From positions 1-64,000 of the forward strand of contig NZ_JAFHKI010000059.1 of NCBI RefSeq assembly GCF_016937615.1: a stretch of 64,000 nt of DNA, read 5' to 3'. Positions 57,463-64,000 of the stretch are shown here, piece by piece. A model generated the notes under the pieces. It did no database searches and was not told where the DNA came from. It saw nothing but the letters and a program-made list of their open reading frames with translations. Position numbers and translations under genes: made by a program. Numbering within the stretch: the first letter of the stretch is position 1; each line of letters starts with the position of its first letter. This DNA comes from Pseudomonas lactucae. Lineage in GTDB: Bacteria; Pseudomonadota; Gammaproteobacteria; Pseudomonadales; Pseudomonadaceae.

Positions 57463-58305
57463 TTAAGCCGATTCGTACCGGTTGCGCGTCTGTTCGATCT
57501 CTTCGACCAACTTGTCGATACCCGCCAGGCGCGCGCGGTTGTCGTGGTCCCAAGGGTGGAAACCCGGCTTGAAGTAGTGCAGCCATGGCCTAAGCATTCG
57601 TGGGAAAACGCCCTTGGGACCATAGAGAAACTTCAGCATGCGCCAGAAACCTTTGAGATGGCCGCCCGACTTGCGGTCAGCAACCAACAGGCGCACGTGA
57701 AAATCCAGCACCACCAACCAGAAAAATACCGTCGTAGTGAGCATGGCCCCGGTTCGCAGCAGATAGCGCTTGGGGCCGGGCTTGATCACGCGGTTCCACA
57801 CATCAAACGCCACAGCCTTGTGCTCGGTTTCTTCGAGGGCGTGCCAATACCACATTTGCTGATAACCCTTGAGCGAGTCGCCGAAGCGTGACGGGTCGCT
57901 CAGCAGGATCTCGGCCAGCATCGCCGTGTAGTGTTCAAGGGCAATGGTGATCGCCAGATTGAACGACGGTGCGACGTGTTTTTTTTGCAGGTCGAGGATG
58001 AATTTCAGTCGGCGATCCAGGGTGTGCGCCGGCAGGCCCGCCGCTTGGAGCAGGTCGTTGTAAGCCACGTGTTCACGGCTGTGCATGGCCTCCTGGCCAA
58101 TGAAACCCTGGATTTGTTTTTTCAATTGCGGGTCGTCGATGCGCTGGCGATAGTGGCGCACGCTGTCCATGAAGAACAGTTCGCCCTGGGGAAACAGCAG
58201 CGACAAAGCGTTGAAAAAATGCGTGATGAACGGGCCCTGTTCGTGCCAGTTGGTGATGCGCTCGGCGGGCAGGGCAAAGCGGATATCGCGACGGATGGGT
58301 AGCAT
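57463..58305 (-). CDS. PF10118-type 'metal-dependent hydrolase' with di-iron carboxylate motif
   Basis: 280 residues. Usually annotated as predicted metal-dependent hydrolase. The sequence shows the helical-bundle di-iron pattern: Glu42 (GELFF), Glu72-x-x-His75 (QEAMH), Glu124 (LEH) and Glu159-x-x-His162 (ETEH), with about 30 residues between the members of each pair, as in ferritin-like oxygenases. A hydrophobic segment (about 187-204) may attach it to the membrane. AGGAGC lies 8 nt before ATG. It is the last gene of the minus-strand group with the SDR and Baeyer-Villiger enzyme, so an oxygenase-like role in lipid or alkane oxidation is plausible. Confidence 0.75.
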   Translation of the reverse strand: MLPIRRDIRFALPAERITNWHEQGPFITHFFNALSLLFPQGELFFMDSVRHYRQRIDDPQLKKQIQGFIGQEAMHSREHVAYNDLLQAAGLPAHTLDRRLKFILDLQKKHVAPSFNLAITIALEHYTAMLAEILLSDPSRFGDSLKGYQQMWYWHALEETEHKAVAFDVWNRVIKPGPKRYLLRTGAMLTTTVFFWLVVLDFHVRLLVADRKSGGHLKGFWRMLKFLYGPKGVFPRMLRPWLHYFKPGFHPWDHDNRARLAGIDKLVEEIEQTRNRYESA

Positions 58306-58320
58306 GGGGTGTGCTCCTGT

Positions 58321-59211
58321 TCAGAGGCGGGGCTCGTCGTTGGTTTCGAATACCGGCATGCGGGCTTTGGGGGCCATGCGCTTGCTGGCGAACACCACCA
58401 GCGCTTGATAGGCCGACGGCAGACAGCGGGCGAGCAGGTCGAGGAAGTAGGCGTCGCGGCCGATCAGCACGCGGCGTTTATTTTTGCGCACGCCGTGCAG
58501 AATCACTTTGGCGGCCTGGTCGGCGTCGGTGATAAACAGCTTTTCGAAATCGGCACGGGCCTGTTGTTCGCTGTGGATCAGGAAACCGGTCATGTTGGCG
58601 TCGATCCGGCTGCTACGGCAGATATCGGTGCGAATGCCGCCGGGGTGCACGCAGGTGGCCGAGACGCCGCAGCGTTGCAGGTCGAGCTCCTGGCGCAGCG
58701 CCTCGGTGAACCCGCGCACCGCGAACTTGGTGGCGTTGTAGCCGCTCATGCCGGGTTGCGCGAACAGGCCGAACACGCTGGAGGTGTTGATCACATGACC
58801 ATCGCCGCTGGCCTTCAGGTACGGCAGGAATGCCTTGGTGCCATGCACCACGCCCCAGAAGTTGATGTCGACTATCCACTCCAGGTCGGCGTAGTCCACG
58901 GCTTCCACGGTACTGGACAGCGCCACCCCGGCATTGTTGAACACCAGGTTGACCTCGCCATGTTCGGCCATGCAGCGTGCGGCCCACGCGTACATGGCCT
59001 GGCGGTCCGACACGTCAAGCACCTGGGTGGTGACCAACACGGGTGACAGGGTTGAAGTCCTGATCAAGTCCAGGGTCTGAGCCAGACCCTGGGCGTTCTT
59101 GTCGGCCAATGCCAGGTGGCAACCTTCCCGCGCGAGCGCCAGGGCCAACGCACGACCCATGCCGGATGCGGCGCCGGTAATGGCCGCCACGCGACCGTTG
59201 AATGTCTTCAT
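58321..59211 (-). CDS. Short-chain dehydrogenase/reductase
   Basis: 296 residues, classical SDR: TGAASGMG cofactor site (about 11-18), NNAG, NTSS and YNATK catalytic residues, and a longer C-terminal tail (about 230-296) as in lipid-acting SDRs. The likely role is oxidation of a secondary alcohol to a ketone or the reverse. The start at 59211 overlaps the monooxygenase stop by four bases, so the two are translated together. Confidence 0.88.
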   Translation of the reverse strand: MKTFNGRVAAITGAASGMGRALALALAREGCHLALADKNAQGLAQTLDLIRTSTLSPVLVTTQVLDVSDRQAMYAWAARCMAEHGEVNLVFNNAGVALSSTVEAVDYADLEWIVDINFWGVVHGTKAFLPYLKASGDGHVINTSSVFGLFAQPGMSGYNATKFAVRGFTEALRQELDLQRCGVSATCVHPGGIRTDICRSSRIDANMTGFLIHSEQQARADFEKLFITDADQAAKVILHGVRKNKRRVLIGRDAYFLDLLARCLPSAYQALVVFASKRMAPKARMPVFETNDEPRL

Positions 59212-60737
59212 GTCAGGCTCCCTTCTGCACGGAGGTGGGGGGCTGACAGCGGTGGGGTGGCTGGCAGCAGGTCGACCACATAGTCCTTGAGTGCAAATTG
59301 GCGGGTGAGTTGTTTGAAGCGCCAGGTCGAACCCGGCCACAGGGTGGTGTTCTTGCCGGTGCGTGGGTCCAGATACCAGCTCTGGCAGCCGCCGGTGTTC
59401 CAGATGGTGCGCTTGAGCTTGTCCTGCAGGTGGCGGTTATAGGCGCTTTCCACCGTGGGTTTGACGTCCACCGTGGCGATGCGATGGCGCTGCATCTGCT
59501 TGAGCGCGTCGAGGATGTAGGTGACCTGGGCCTCGATCATCAGAATCATCGAGTTGTGCCCCAGGCCGGTGTTGGGCCCGATGATCAGGAACAGGTTGGG
59601 ATAGCCCGGCACGGTGGTGCCCTTGTAGGCGTGGGCACCCTCGCGCCAGTTGTCCATCAGGTCGACGCCGCCGCGGCCGATGATGCAGTCGCGGGGCAGG
59701 GGGGCGGTGGCCTGGAAGCCGGTGCCGAAGATCAGGCAATCGGCGGGGTGCTTGATACCGTCGGCGGTGATCACACCGTCGGCTTCGACACGCAGCACGC
59801 GGTCGCTGACCACTTCGACATTACTGCGCGACAACGCCGGGTAGTAGTCGTTGGAGATCAGCACGCGCTTGCAGCCGAGGGTGTAGTCGGGCGTCAGCGT
59901 CTTGCGCAGGGAAGGACGTGCCACCTGCTTATGCAGGTGGCGCAGGGCGACTTTCTGCACCATTTTCATCAGCCGTGGGTGCAGTGCAAAGCCCACCACG
60001 CGGCCTTCCAGCGCCCAGTAAAAGGCGCTGCGGACCAGGCGTTGGGTAAAGGGCAGGTGCTTGAACAGCCAGCGTTCGATGCTGGAAATTGGCCGGTCGG
60101 GCTTGGGCATGATCCACGGCGGCGTGCGTTGGAACAGATCCAGGTGTGCCACCTGCGGTGCGATCCGCGGCACGAACTGAATGGCGCTGGCACCGGTGCC
60201 GATCACCGCCACGCGTTTGCCCTTCAGGGCATAGTCGTGGTCCCACTGCTGGGAGTGGAAGGCCTTGCCCTTGAAGCTGGCCAACCCTGGAATATCCGGC
60301 AGCGCCGGACGCGACAGGCCGCCCATGCCGGACACCAGTACCCGTGCACTCACCTGGCGACCGTCGCCGAAGCTCAACTGCCAGCGCTGCTGCGACTCAT
60401 CGAACACCGCACGCTGCAGGCCCATGCCGAAACGCAGGTAGGGCGCCAACCCGAAGCGCGTGGCGCATTGCTCCAGGTAGGCGCGGATTTCCGCCTGCGG
60501 TGCGAACTGGCGTGTCCACTCCGGGTTGGGTGCAAAGGAAAACGAATACACATGGGACTGCACGTCGCAGGCGCAGCCGGGGTAGTGGTTATCTCGCCAG
60601 GTGCCGCCGAGGCTATCGGCCTGCTCGGCGATAAAAAAGTCGGTGAACCCGGCCTGTTTGAGTTGGATGGCCATGCACAGGCCGGCAAAGCCTGAGCCGA
60701 TGATGGCGATATCGATCAAATCACTTTGGGCATTCAT
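59208..60737 (-). CDS. Type I Baeyer-Villiger monooxygenase (flavin-dependent)
   Basis: 509 residues. Two Rossmann sites, GSGFAG (about 14-19, FAD) and GTGASA (NADPH), flank the Baeyer-Villiger fingerprint FxGxxxHxxxWD (FKGKAFHSQQWD), so this is more than a generic flavin monooxygenase. The expected reaction is ketone + NADPH + O2 to ester. It sits with an SDR and, divergently, an alpha/beta hydrolase, which could make the ketone and split the ester. A comparable set of genes has been described around the aliphatic-ketone BVMO of P. fluorescens DSM 50106. AAGGACAG precedes the ATG. Confidence 0.88.
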   Translation of the reverse strand: MNAQSDLIDIAIIGSGFAGLCMAIQLKQAGFTDFFIAEQADSLGGTWRDNHYPGCACDVQSHVYSFSFAPNPEWTRQFAPQAEIRAYLEQCATRFGLAPYLRFGMGLQRAVFDESQQRWQLSFGDGRQVSARVLVSGMGGLSRPALPDIPGLASFKGKAFHSQQWDHDYALKGKRVAVIGTGASAIQFVPRIAPQVAHLDLFQRTPPWIMPKPDRPISSIERWLFKHLPFTQRLVRSAFYWALEGRVVGFALHPRLMKMVQKVALRHLHKQVARPSLRKTLTPDYTLGCKRVLISNDYYPALSRSNVEVVSDRVLRVEADGVITADGIKHPADCLIFGTGFQATAPLPRDCIIGRGGVDLMDNWREGAHAYKGTTVPGYPNLFLIIGPNTGLGHNSMILMIEAQVTYILDALKQMQRHRIATVDVKPTVESAYNRHLQDKLKRTIWNTGGCQSWYLDPRTGKNTTLWPGSTWRFKQLTRQFALKDYVVDLLPATPPLSAPHLRAEGSLT

Positions 60738-60801
60738 AGGCTGTCCTTCGTGGGCATCGGATGTGCTCCTGTTTTTGTTTTGTCTTTCGGATAAAACACC
60801 A

Positions 60802-60851
60802 TTGCAAAGGAAAATTGAATTAATTATTTTAAAAAAGATTTTAAATAATCT
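60802..60851 (+). promoter_or_regulatory. Promoter with adjoining operator for the alpha/beta hydrolase gene
   Basis: TTGCAA (60802-60807), 17 bp, then TATTTT (60825-60830) fits a sigma-70 promoter in an AT-rich island. Directly after it, AGATT-TTAAAT-AATCT (60836-60851) is a perfect palindrome covering the predicted start. The region is also the divergent leader of the monooxygenase gene, so one regulator could serve both. Confidence 0.5.
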
Positions 60852-61012
60852 ACCTGAAAATATCGCCTACGCTAGGGCCGTATGTCTTCTGGAGGGCTTG
60901 TCCGACGGACGAGCACCTCAGGCACGGGTTCGGGGCCAGGGAATGGGCGATGGCCGTGGCCCCGATCAATTCCGGTCGGGTGACCCGCCGCAGGGAAGCA
61001 GAGGACCGAGCT

Positions 61013-62002
61013 ATGGCTGTGGAATGGATTGCCGCTGCGGCGGGCGCAAGCGCGCTGTTGTGGGGTTTCAGTACGTGGATGACGCGGCGTATTGAAGCGG
61101 CGGTGCCGAGCACCGGGCGCTTTGTCGACGTGGGTGGCGAGCGCTTTCATTATTACGAGGAGGGCGACGGACCGCCGGTGGTCATGATCCACGGGTTGAT
61201 GGGCAGCAGTCGCAACCTGACCTATGCCTTGTCCGGCCAGTTGCGCGAGCATTTTCGCGTTATCACCCTTGACCGACCGGGGTCAGGTTATTCCACGCGC
61301 CACACAGGCACCGCTGCGGACCTGCCGGCCCAGGCGCGGCAAATCGAGGCTCTGATCAGCACGTTGGGCCTGGATAAACCGCTGGTGTTGGGGCATTCCC
61401 TGGGTGGGGCGATCGCCCTGGCGTTGGCCCTTGATCATCCCGAGGCGGTGTCCGGTCTGGTCCTGGTGGCCCCGCTGACCCATCCCCAACCCATGTTGCC
61501 CGTGGTGTTCTGGTCGCTGGCGGTGAGACCGGCGTGGCTGCGTCGCTGGGTCGCTCACACCTTGACCGTTCCGATAGGTCTGCTGACAAGGCGTTCAGTG
61601 GTCAAAGGCGTGTTTGCGCCGGACCCGGCCCCGGACGATTTCGCCACCCGTGGCGGTGGGCTGCTGGGTATGCGTCCCGCCAACTTCTATGCCGCCTCCA
61701 GTGAGATAGCGCTGGTCAACGATCACCTGCCACGCCTGGTCGAGCGCTACCCGCAGCTGCGCTTGCCCATCGGTCTGGTGTATGGCGCGCAGGATACGGT
61801 GCTGGACTTTCGCCGGCACGGCCAGGCCCTCGCCGACAAAGTCCCGGGCCTCAAGCTGCAACTGGTGCAAGGGCGCGGTCACATGCTGCCCATCACCGCC
61901 ACGGCGCGTGTCGTTGAAGCGGTTCAACAGGTGGCCAAGCGTGCACGGCCGGTGCAGAACGCTACGATCCTGCACCCGCCTTTTGCCCTCTCGAGCCCAT
62001 AA
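61013..62002 (+). CDS. Alpha/beta hydrolase (esterase-like) with N-terminal membrane anchor
   Basis: 329 residues. A hydrophobic N-terminus (about 4-22) suggests membrane attachment. The hydrolase core has HGLMGS (oxyanion hole), the nucleophile in GHSLGG, Asp in YGAQDTVLD and His in GRGHMLP. GAGGACC precedes the ATG at 61013. It is divergent from the Baeyer-Villiger gene; cleavage of the resulting ester or lactone is the likely job, by analogy with the P. fluorescens esterase linked to a similar cluster. Substrate not provable from sequence. Confidence 0.85.
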   Translation: MAVEWIAAAAGASALLWGFSTWMTRRIEAAVPSTGRFVDVGGERFHYYEEGDGPPVVMIHGLMGSSRNLTYALSGQLREHFRVITLDRPGSGYSTRHTGTAADLPAQARQIEALISTLGLDKPLVLGHSLGGAIALALALDHPEAVSGLVLVAPLTHPQPMLPVVFWSLAVRPAWLRRWVAHTLTVPIGLLTRRSVVKGVFAPDPAPDDFATRGGGLLGMRPANFYAASSEIALVNDHLPRLVERYPQLRLPIGLVYGAQDTVLDFRRHGQALADKVPGLKLQLVQGRGHMLPITATARVVEAVQQVAKRARPVQNATILHPPFALSSP

Positions 62003-62112
62003 ACTTGACATTCGTTGCCGGTCGCACGGTCTGAAACACTTGCTCTAGACGGCTGGCTCAGAGGTTGAAAAAGAGACTGCCCGGTCACGTCCGAAAGGGC
62101 TCGAAAAAATAG

Positions 62113-62174
62113 TTGACGACCTAACGGTTCCGCGCTATTTATTTAAAAAAATATTTCAATATTTATTTTGAAAT
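62113..62174 (+). promoter_or_regulatory. alkB promoter with 22-bp palindromic operator
   Basis: TTGACG (62113-62118), 17 bp, TATTTA (62136-62141) is a strong sigma-70 match. Just downstream, ATTTCAA (62153-62159) and TTGAAAT (62168-62174) form a perfect palindrome with an 8-bp AT spacer, placed at about +5 to +27, where a bound protein would repress. The leader to the alkB ATG is about 155 nt. The rest of the 300-bp gap from 62003 holds no gene I can support. Confidence 0.6.
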
Positions 62175-62302
62175 GATTTTTGAAATGCCTAAGAGCGAAT
62201 AAAAATGAAAAAAACGTCTTTTATCGCATGGTTGATTTTTCGGGGCGTCCAGCGCTCCCTGGACCTGTCTTCCCTGGCCGCTTGCCTTATCCGGAGGCTG
62301 CC

Positions 62303-63583
62303 ATGAACCCGACGCTGACAGCACCCACCGTGTGGGCCGACGGCAAGCGTCACCTGTGGTGGCTGGGCATCATGCCGCTGGCCACGCCGCTATTGTCCGG
62401 CGCCCTGGCGATCAGCACCGGCATCCAGTCGCTGTGGTGGGTGGGCGTACTGGTGATCTTCGGTCTCATCCCCTTGATCGACGGCCTGCTCGGCGAAGAT
62501 GTGAGCAACCCGCCCGAATCCGCCGTCAGCCACCTTGAATCCCAACGCTACTACCGCTGGATCGTCTACACCGGCGTGCTGTTGGTCATCTCATCAGTGG
62601 TGATCACCGGTTGGCTGGCCGCCGGCGGCATTGAGTGGCTCATCCAGGGCGGGTTGCTGCAGGCCAGCGCCGGCCTCGATCCCTCCCATTGGCTGTCTCA
62701 TGCGGCCAGTTACATCACCGCCCGCGCTCAACTGCATGGCGCGCCAGGCTGGTTCACCTACCTGGGCATGGCCATGTCAACCGGCGCCGCCACCGGCATC
62801 GCCATCAACACCGCCCATGAACTGGGGCACAAACCCAACGCGCTGGAAGTGTTCCTGGCCAAGGTCACCCTGGCCCCGACGTTCTACGGGCATTTCTACA
62901 CCGAGCACAACCGTGGCCATCACGTACGTGTCGCTACCCCGGAAGATCCGGCCAGTTCGCGCCTGGGTGAGAGTTTCTGGGCGTTCCTGCCGCGCTCGGT
63001 GTGGTTCAGCGCACAATCGGCCTGGAACCTGGAGCGCGAACGCCTGCGCAAACTCGGCCTGCCGGCGTGGCACTGGAAGAACGGCGTGCTCAGTGCCTGG
63101 ATGTACAGCGTGGTGTTGTGGGGCGCGATGATTGCCTGGCTGGGCGCGGCGGTCATTCCGTTTCTGGTCATCCAGGGCATCTACGGGTTCTCGTTGCTGG
63201 AAGTGGTTAACTACGTCGAGCACTACGGCCTTAGACGCCAGAAGTTGCCCAACGGTCGTTATGAGCGCTGTTCGCCACGGCACTCCTGGAACAGCAATCG
63301 TATTGTCACCAATATCTTTCTGTTCCAGTTGCAACGGCACTCCGATCACCATGCCAACCCGACACGCAGTTATCAGTCGTTGCGCCACTTCGATGAATCG
63401 CCGCAACTGCCCTACGGTTACGCAAGCATGATTGTCTGGGCCTATGTGCCGTACTTGTGGCGACGTCGAATGGATCATCGAGTGCTCAATCACTATGCCG
63501 GGGATATCACCCTGACCAATCTCCAGCCGTCACAGCGTTTGAAGTATCTGGAGAAGTACAGCAACAGCGCCAAGCCGTTCTAA
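62303..63583 (+). CDS. alkB: Alkane 1-monooxygenase (AlkB), membrane di-iron hydroxylase
   Basis: 426 residues with about six membrane helices. All histidine boxes are present: HELGH (172-176), EHNRGHH (201-207), NYVEHYGL (303-310, AlkB signature) and LQRHSDHH (343-350). It oxidises n-alkanes to 1-alkanols in the inner membrane with rubredoxin as electron donor; no rubredoxin gene is seen in the window. The start at 62303 has CGGAGG 5 nt upstream; an in-frame extension upstream lies in the leader. Confidence 0.96.
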   Translation: MNPTLTAPTVWADGKRHLWWLGIMPLATPLLSGALAISTGIQSLWWVGVLVIFGLIPLIDGLLGEDVSNPPESAVSHLESQRYYRWIVYTGVLLVISSVVITGWLAAGGIEWLIQGGLLQASAGLDPSHWLSHAASYITARAQLHGAPGWFTYLGMAMSTGAATGIAINTAHELGHKPNALEVFLAKVTLAPTFYGHFYTEHNRGHHVRVATPEDPASSRLGESFWAFLPRSVWFSAQSAWNLERERLRKLGLPAWHWKNGVLSAWMYSVVLWGAMIAWLGAAVIPFLVIQGIYGFSLLEVVNYVEHYGLRRQKLPNGRYERCSPRHSWNSNRIVTNIFLFQLQRHSDHHANPTRSYQSLRHFDESPQLPYGYASMIVWAYVPYLWRRRMDHRVLNHYAGDITLTNLQPSQRLKYLEKYSNSAKPF

Positions 63584-63695
63584 ACGAAGTAACACGTTAG
63601 TTGCATACGCGGGGTGTGAATGCCGCGCTGGCTGTTATCGCCCCGAGAAAGTGGTTTGACCCGAACAACAATAATGAATGGGAAGGACATACACC

Positions 63696-64000
63696 ATGCA
63701 CACACCCGCCAAGTTCACTGCCCATCTCGTGCTGGCCGCACTGGGCCTGGTTGCCTATCACCATGCCCAGGCCGCACGCATCGAACCGGCCGGCAGCGCC
63801 TTTACGGCCCAGGGCCCCATCAGTTTTTCCAAGGGCGCGCTGATCAGCGCCGATTGCACCATAAAGATGGCCGGCAAGGTTGCTGCCGACGGCACCTCGG
63901 TCAATGTCGATAAAGTCGAGTTCGACGGCGGCCTCAAGTGCAGCCGGGTCGAAGCCATTAACTTGCCGTGGGTACTGGTCGCCAAGGATACGAAAAGCGG
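63696..64000 (+). CDS. PraB-like secreted alkane-oxidation activator, truncated by the window end
   Basis: The first 101 residues are in the window. A signal peptide (about 1-26, after AQA) precedes ARIEPAGSAFTAQGPISFSKG… with two Cys residues, the pattern of Pseudomonas PraA/PraB-type 'alkane oxidation activator' proteins. GGAAGGA lies upstream of ATG, and the gene begins 112 bp after alkB, likely in the same locus function. PraA-type proteins are secreted and help bacteria grow on hydrocarbons. The C-terminus is missing here, so the call is tentative. Confidence 0.65.
   Translation, partial: MHTPAKFTAHLVLAALGLVAYHHAQAARIEPAGSAFTAQGPISFSKGALISADCTIKMAGKVAADGTSVNVDKVEFDGGLKCSRVEAINLPWVLVAKDTKS

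Noticed and set aside
1-64000. CRISPR arrays, tRNA or rRNA genes, insertion sequences, prophage or attachment sites
   Set aside because: No regularly spaced direct repeats, no recognisable tRNA/rRNA segments, no transposase or integrase genes were seen.

Overview
The window is chromosomal DNA of a fluorescent Pseudomonas, most likely of the P. fluorescens group. The evidence is high GC, the codon style, gene families such as OprD porins, SohB, HbcR and an HSI-II type VI secretion cluster, and intergenic REP/REPIN stem-loops with the GTGGGAGGGGGCTTGCTCCC and GTGGCGAGGGAGCTTGCTCCC cores common in that group. I see no rRNA, tRNA, CRISPR, insertion sequence or prophage.

Left part (1-13.4 kb), mostly housekeeping and metabolism: the end of a small unknown protein, a transketolase paralogue, a YdcH-like protein, the 2-oxoadipate dioxygenase HglS, an OprD-type porin, a large GH63-like glucosidase, an SCP2 protein, a histidine phosphatase, protease SohB, a TerC/CBS membrane protein broken by three one-base deletions, and a thioredoxin-like protein. 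From 13.7 to 20.2 kb lies an operon with a polar amino-acid-type ABC importer, RidA, an IclR regulator, a PLP enzyme of the D-threonine aldolase/D-serine dehydratase fold, and a 2-keto-3-deoxygluconate-type kinase. Together they suggest uptake of an amino-sugar acid such as D-glucosaminate, its deamination to KDG, and entry into the Entner-Doudoroff route.

From 20.2 to 36.2 kb come two small parvulins, a hybrid histidine kinase, a 3-hydroxybutyrate module (GntP permease, 3-hydroxybutyrate dehydrogenase, acetoacetyl-CoA synthetase) with its sigma-54 activator HbcR, and a YejABEF peptide importer whose last gene overlaps hbcR. A -24/-12 promoter and two palindromes lie in front of the GntP gene. 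A DUF1543 protein and an aldo/keto reductase follow.

From 36.2 to 57 kb is a type VI secretion locus: divergent hcp, then tssA-B-C-E-F-G-H, an Sfa-type sigma-54 activator, a 43-residue lipoprotein, fha, tssJ-K-L-M, and a PP2C phosphatase/Ser-Thr kinase pair. The order is that of P. aeruginosa HSI-II. No vgrG, PAAR or effector gene is in the window. tssA and the activator each carry one frameshift.

From 57.4 kb to the end is an alkane/ketone oxidation locus: a protein with a di-iron carboxylate motif, an SDR, a type I Baeyer-Villiger monooxygenase, a divergent alpha/beta hydrolase, AlkB, and the start of a PraB-like secreted protein. It could support both terminal and subterminal oxidation. 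Six one-base deletions in four genes, each best explained by loss of one base from a CC or GG pair, look more like sequence errors than biology and should be checked before any of these genes is called a pseudogene.
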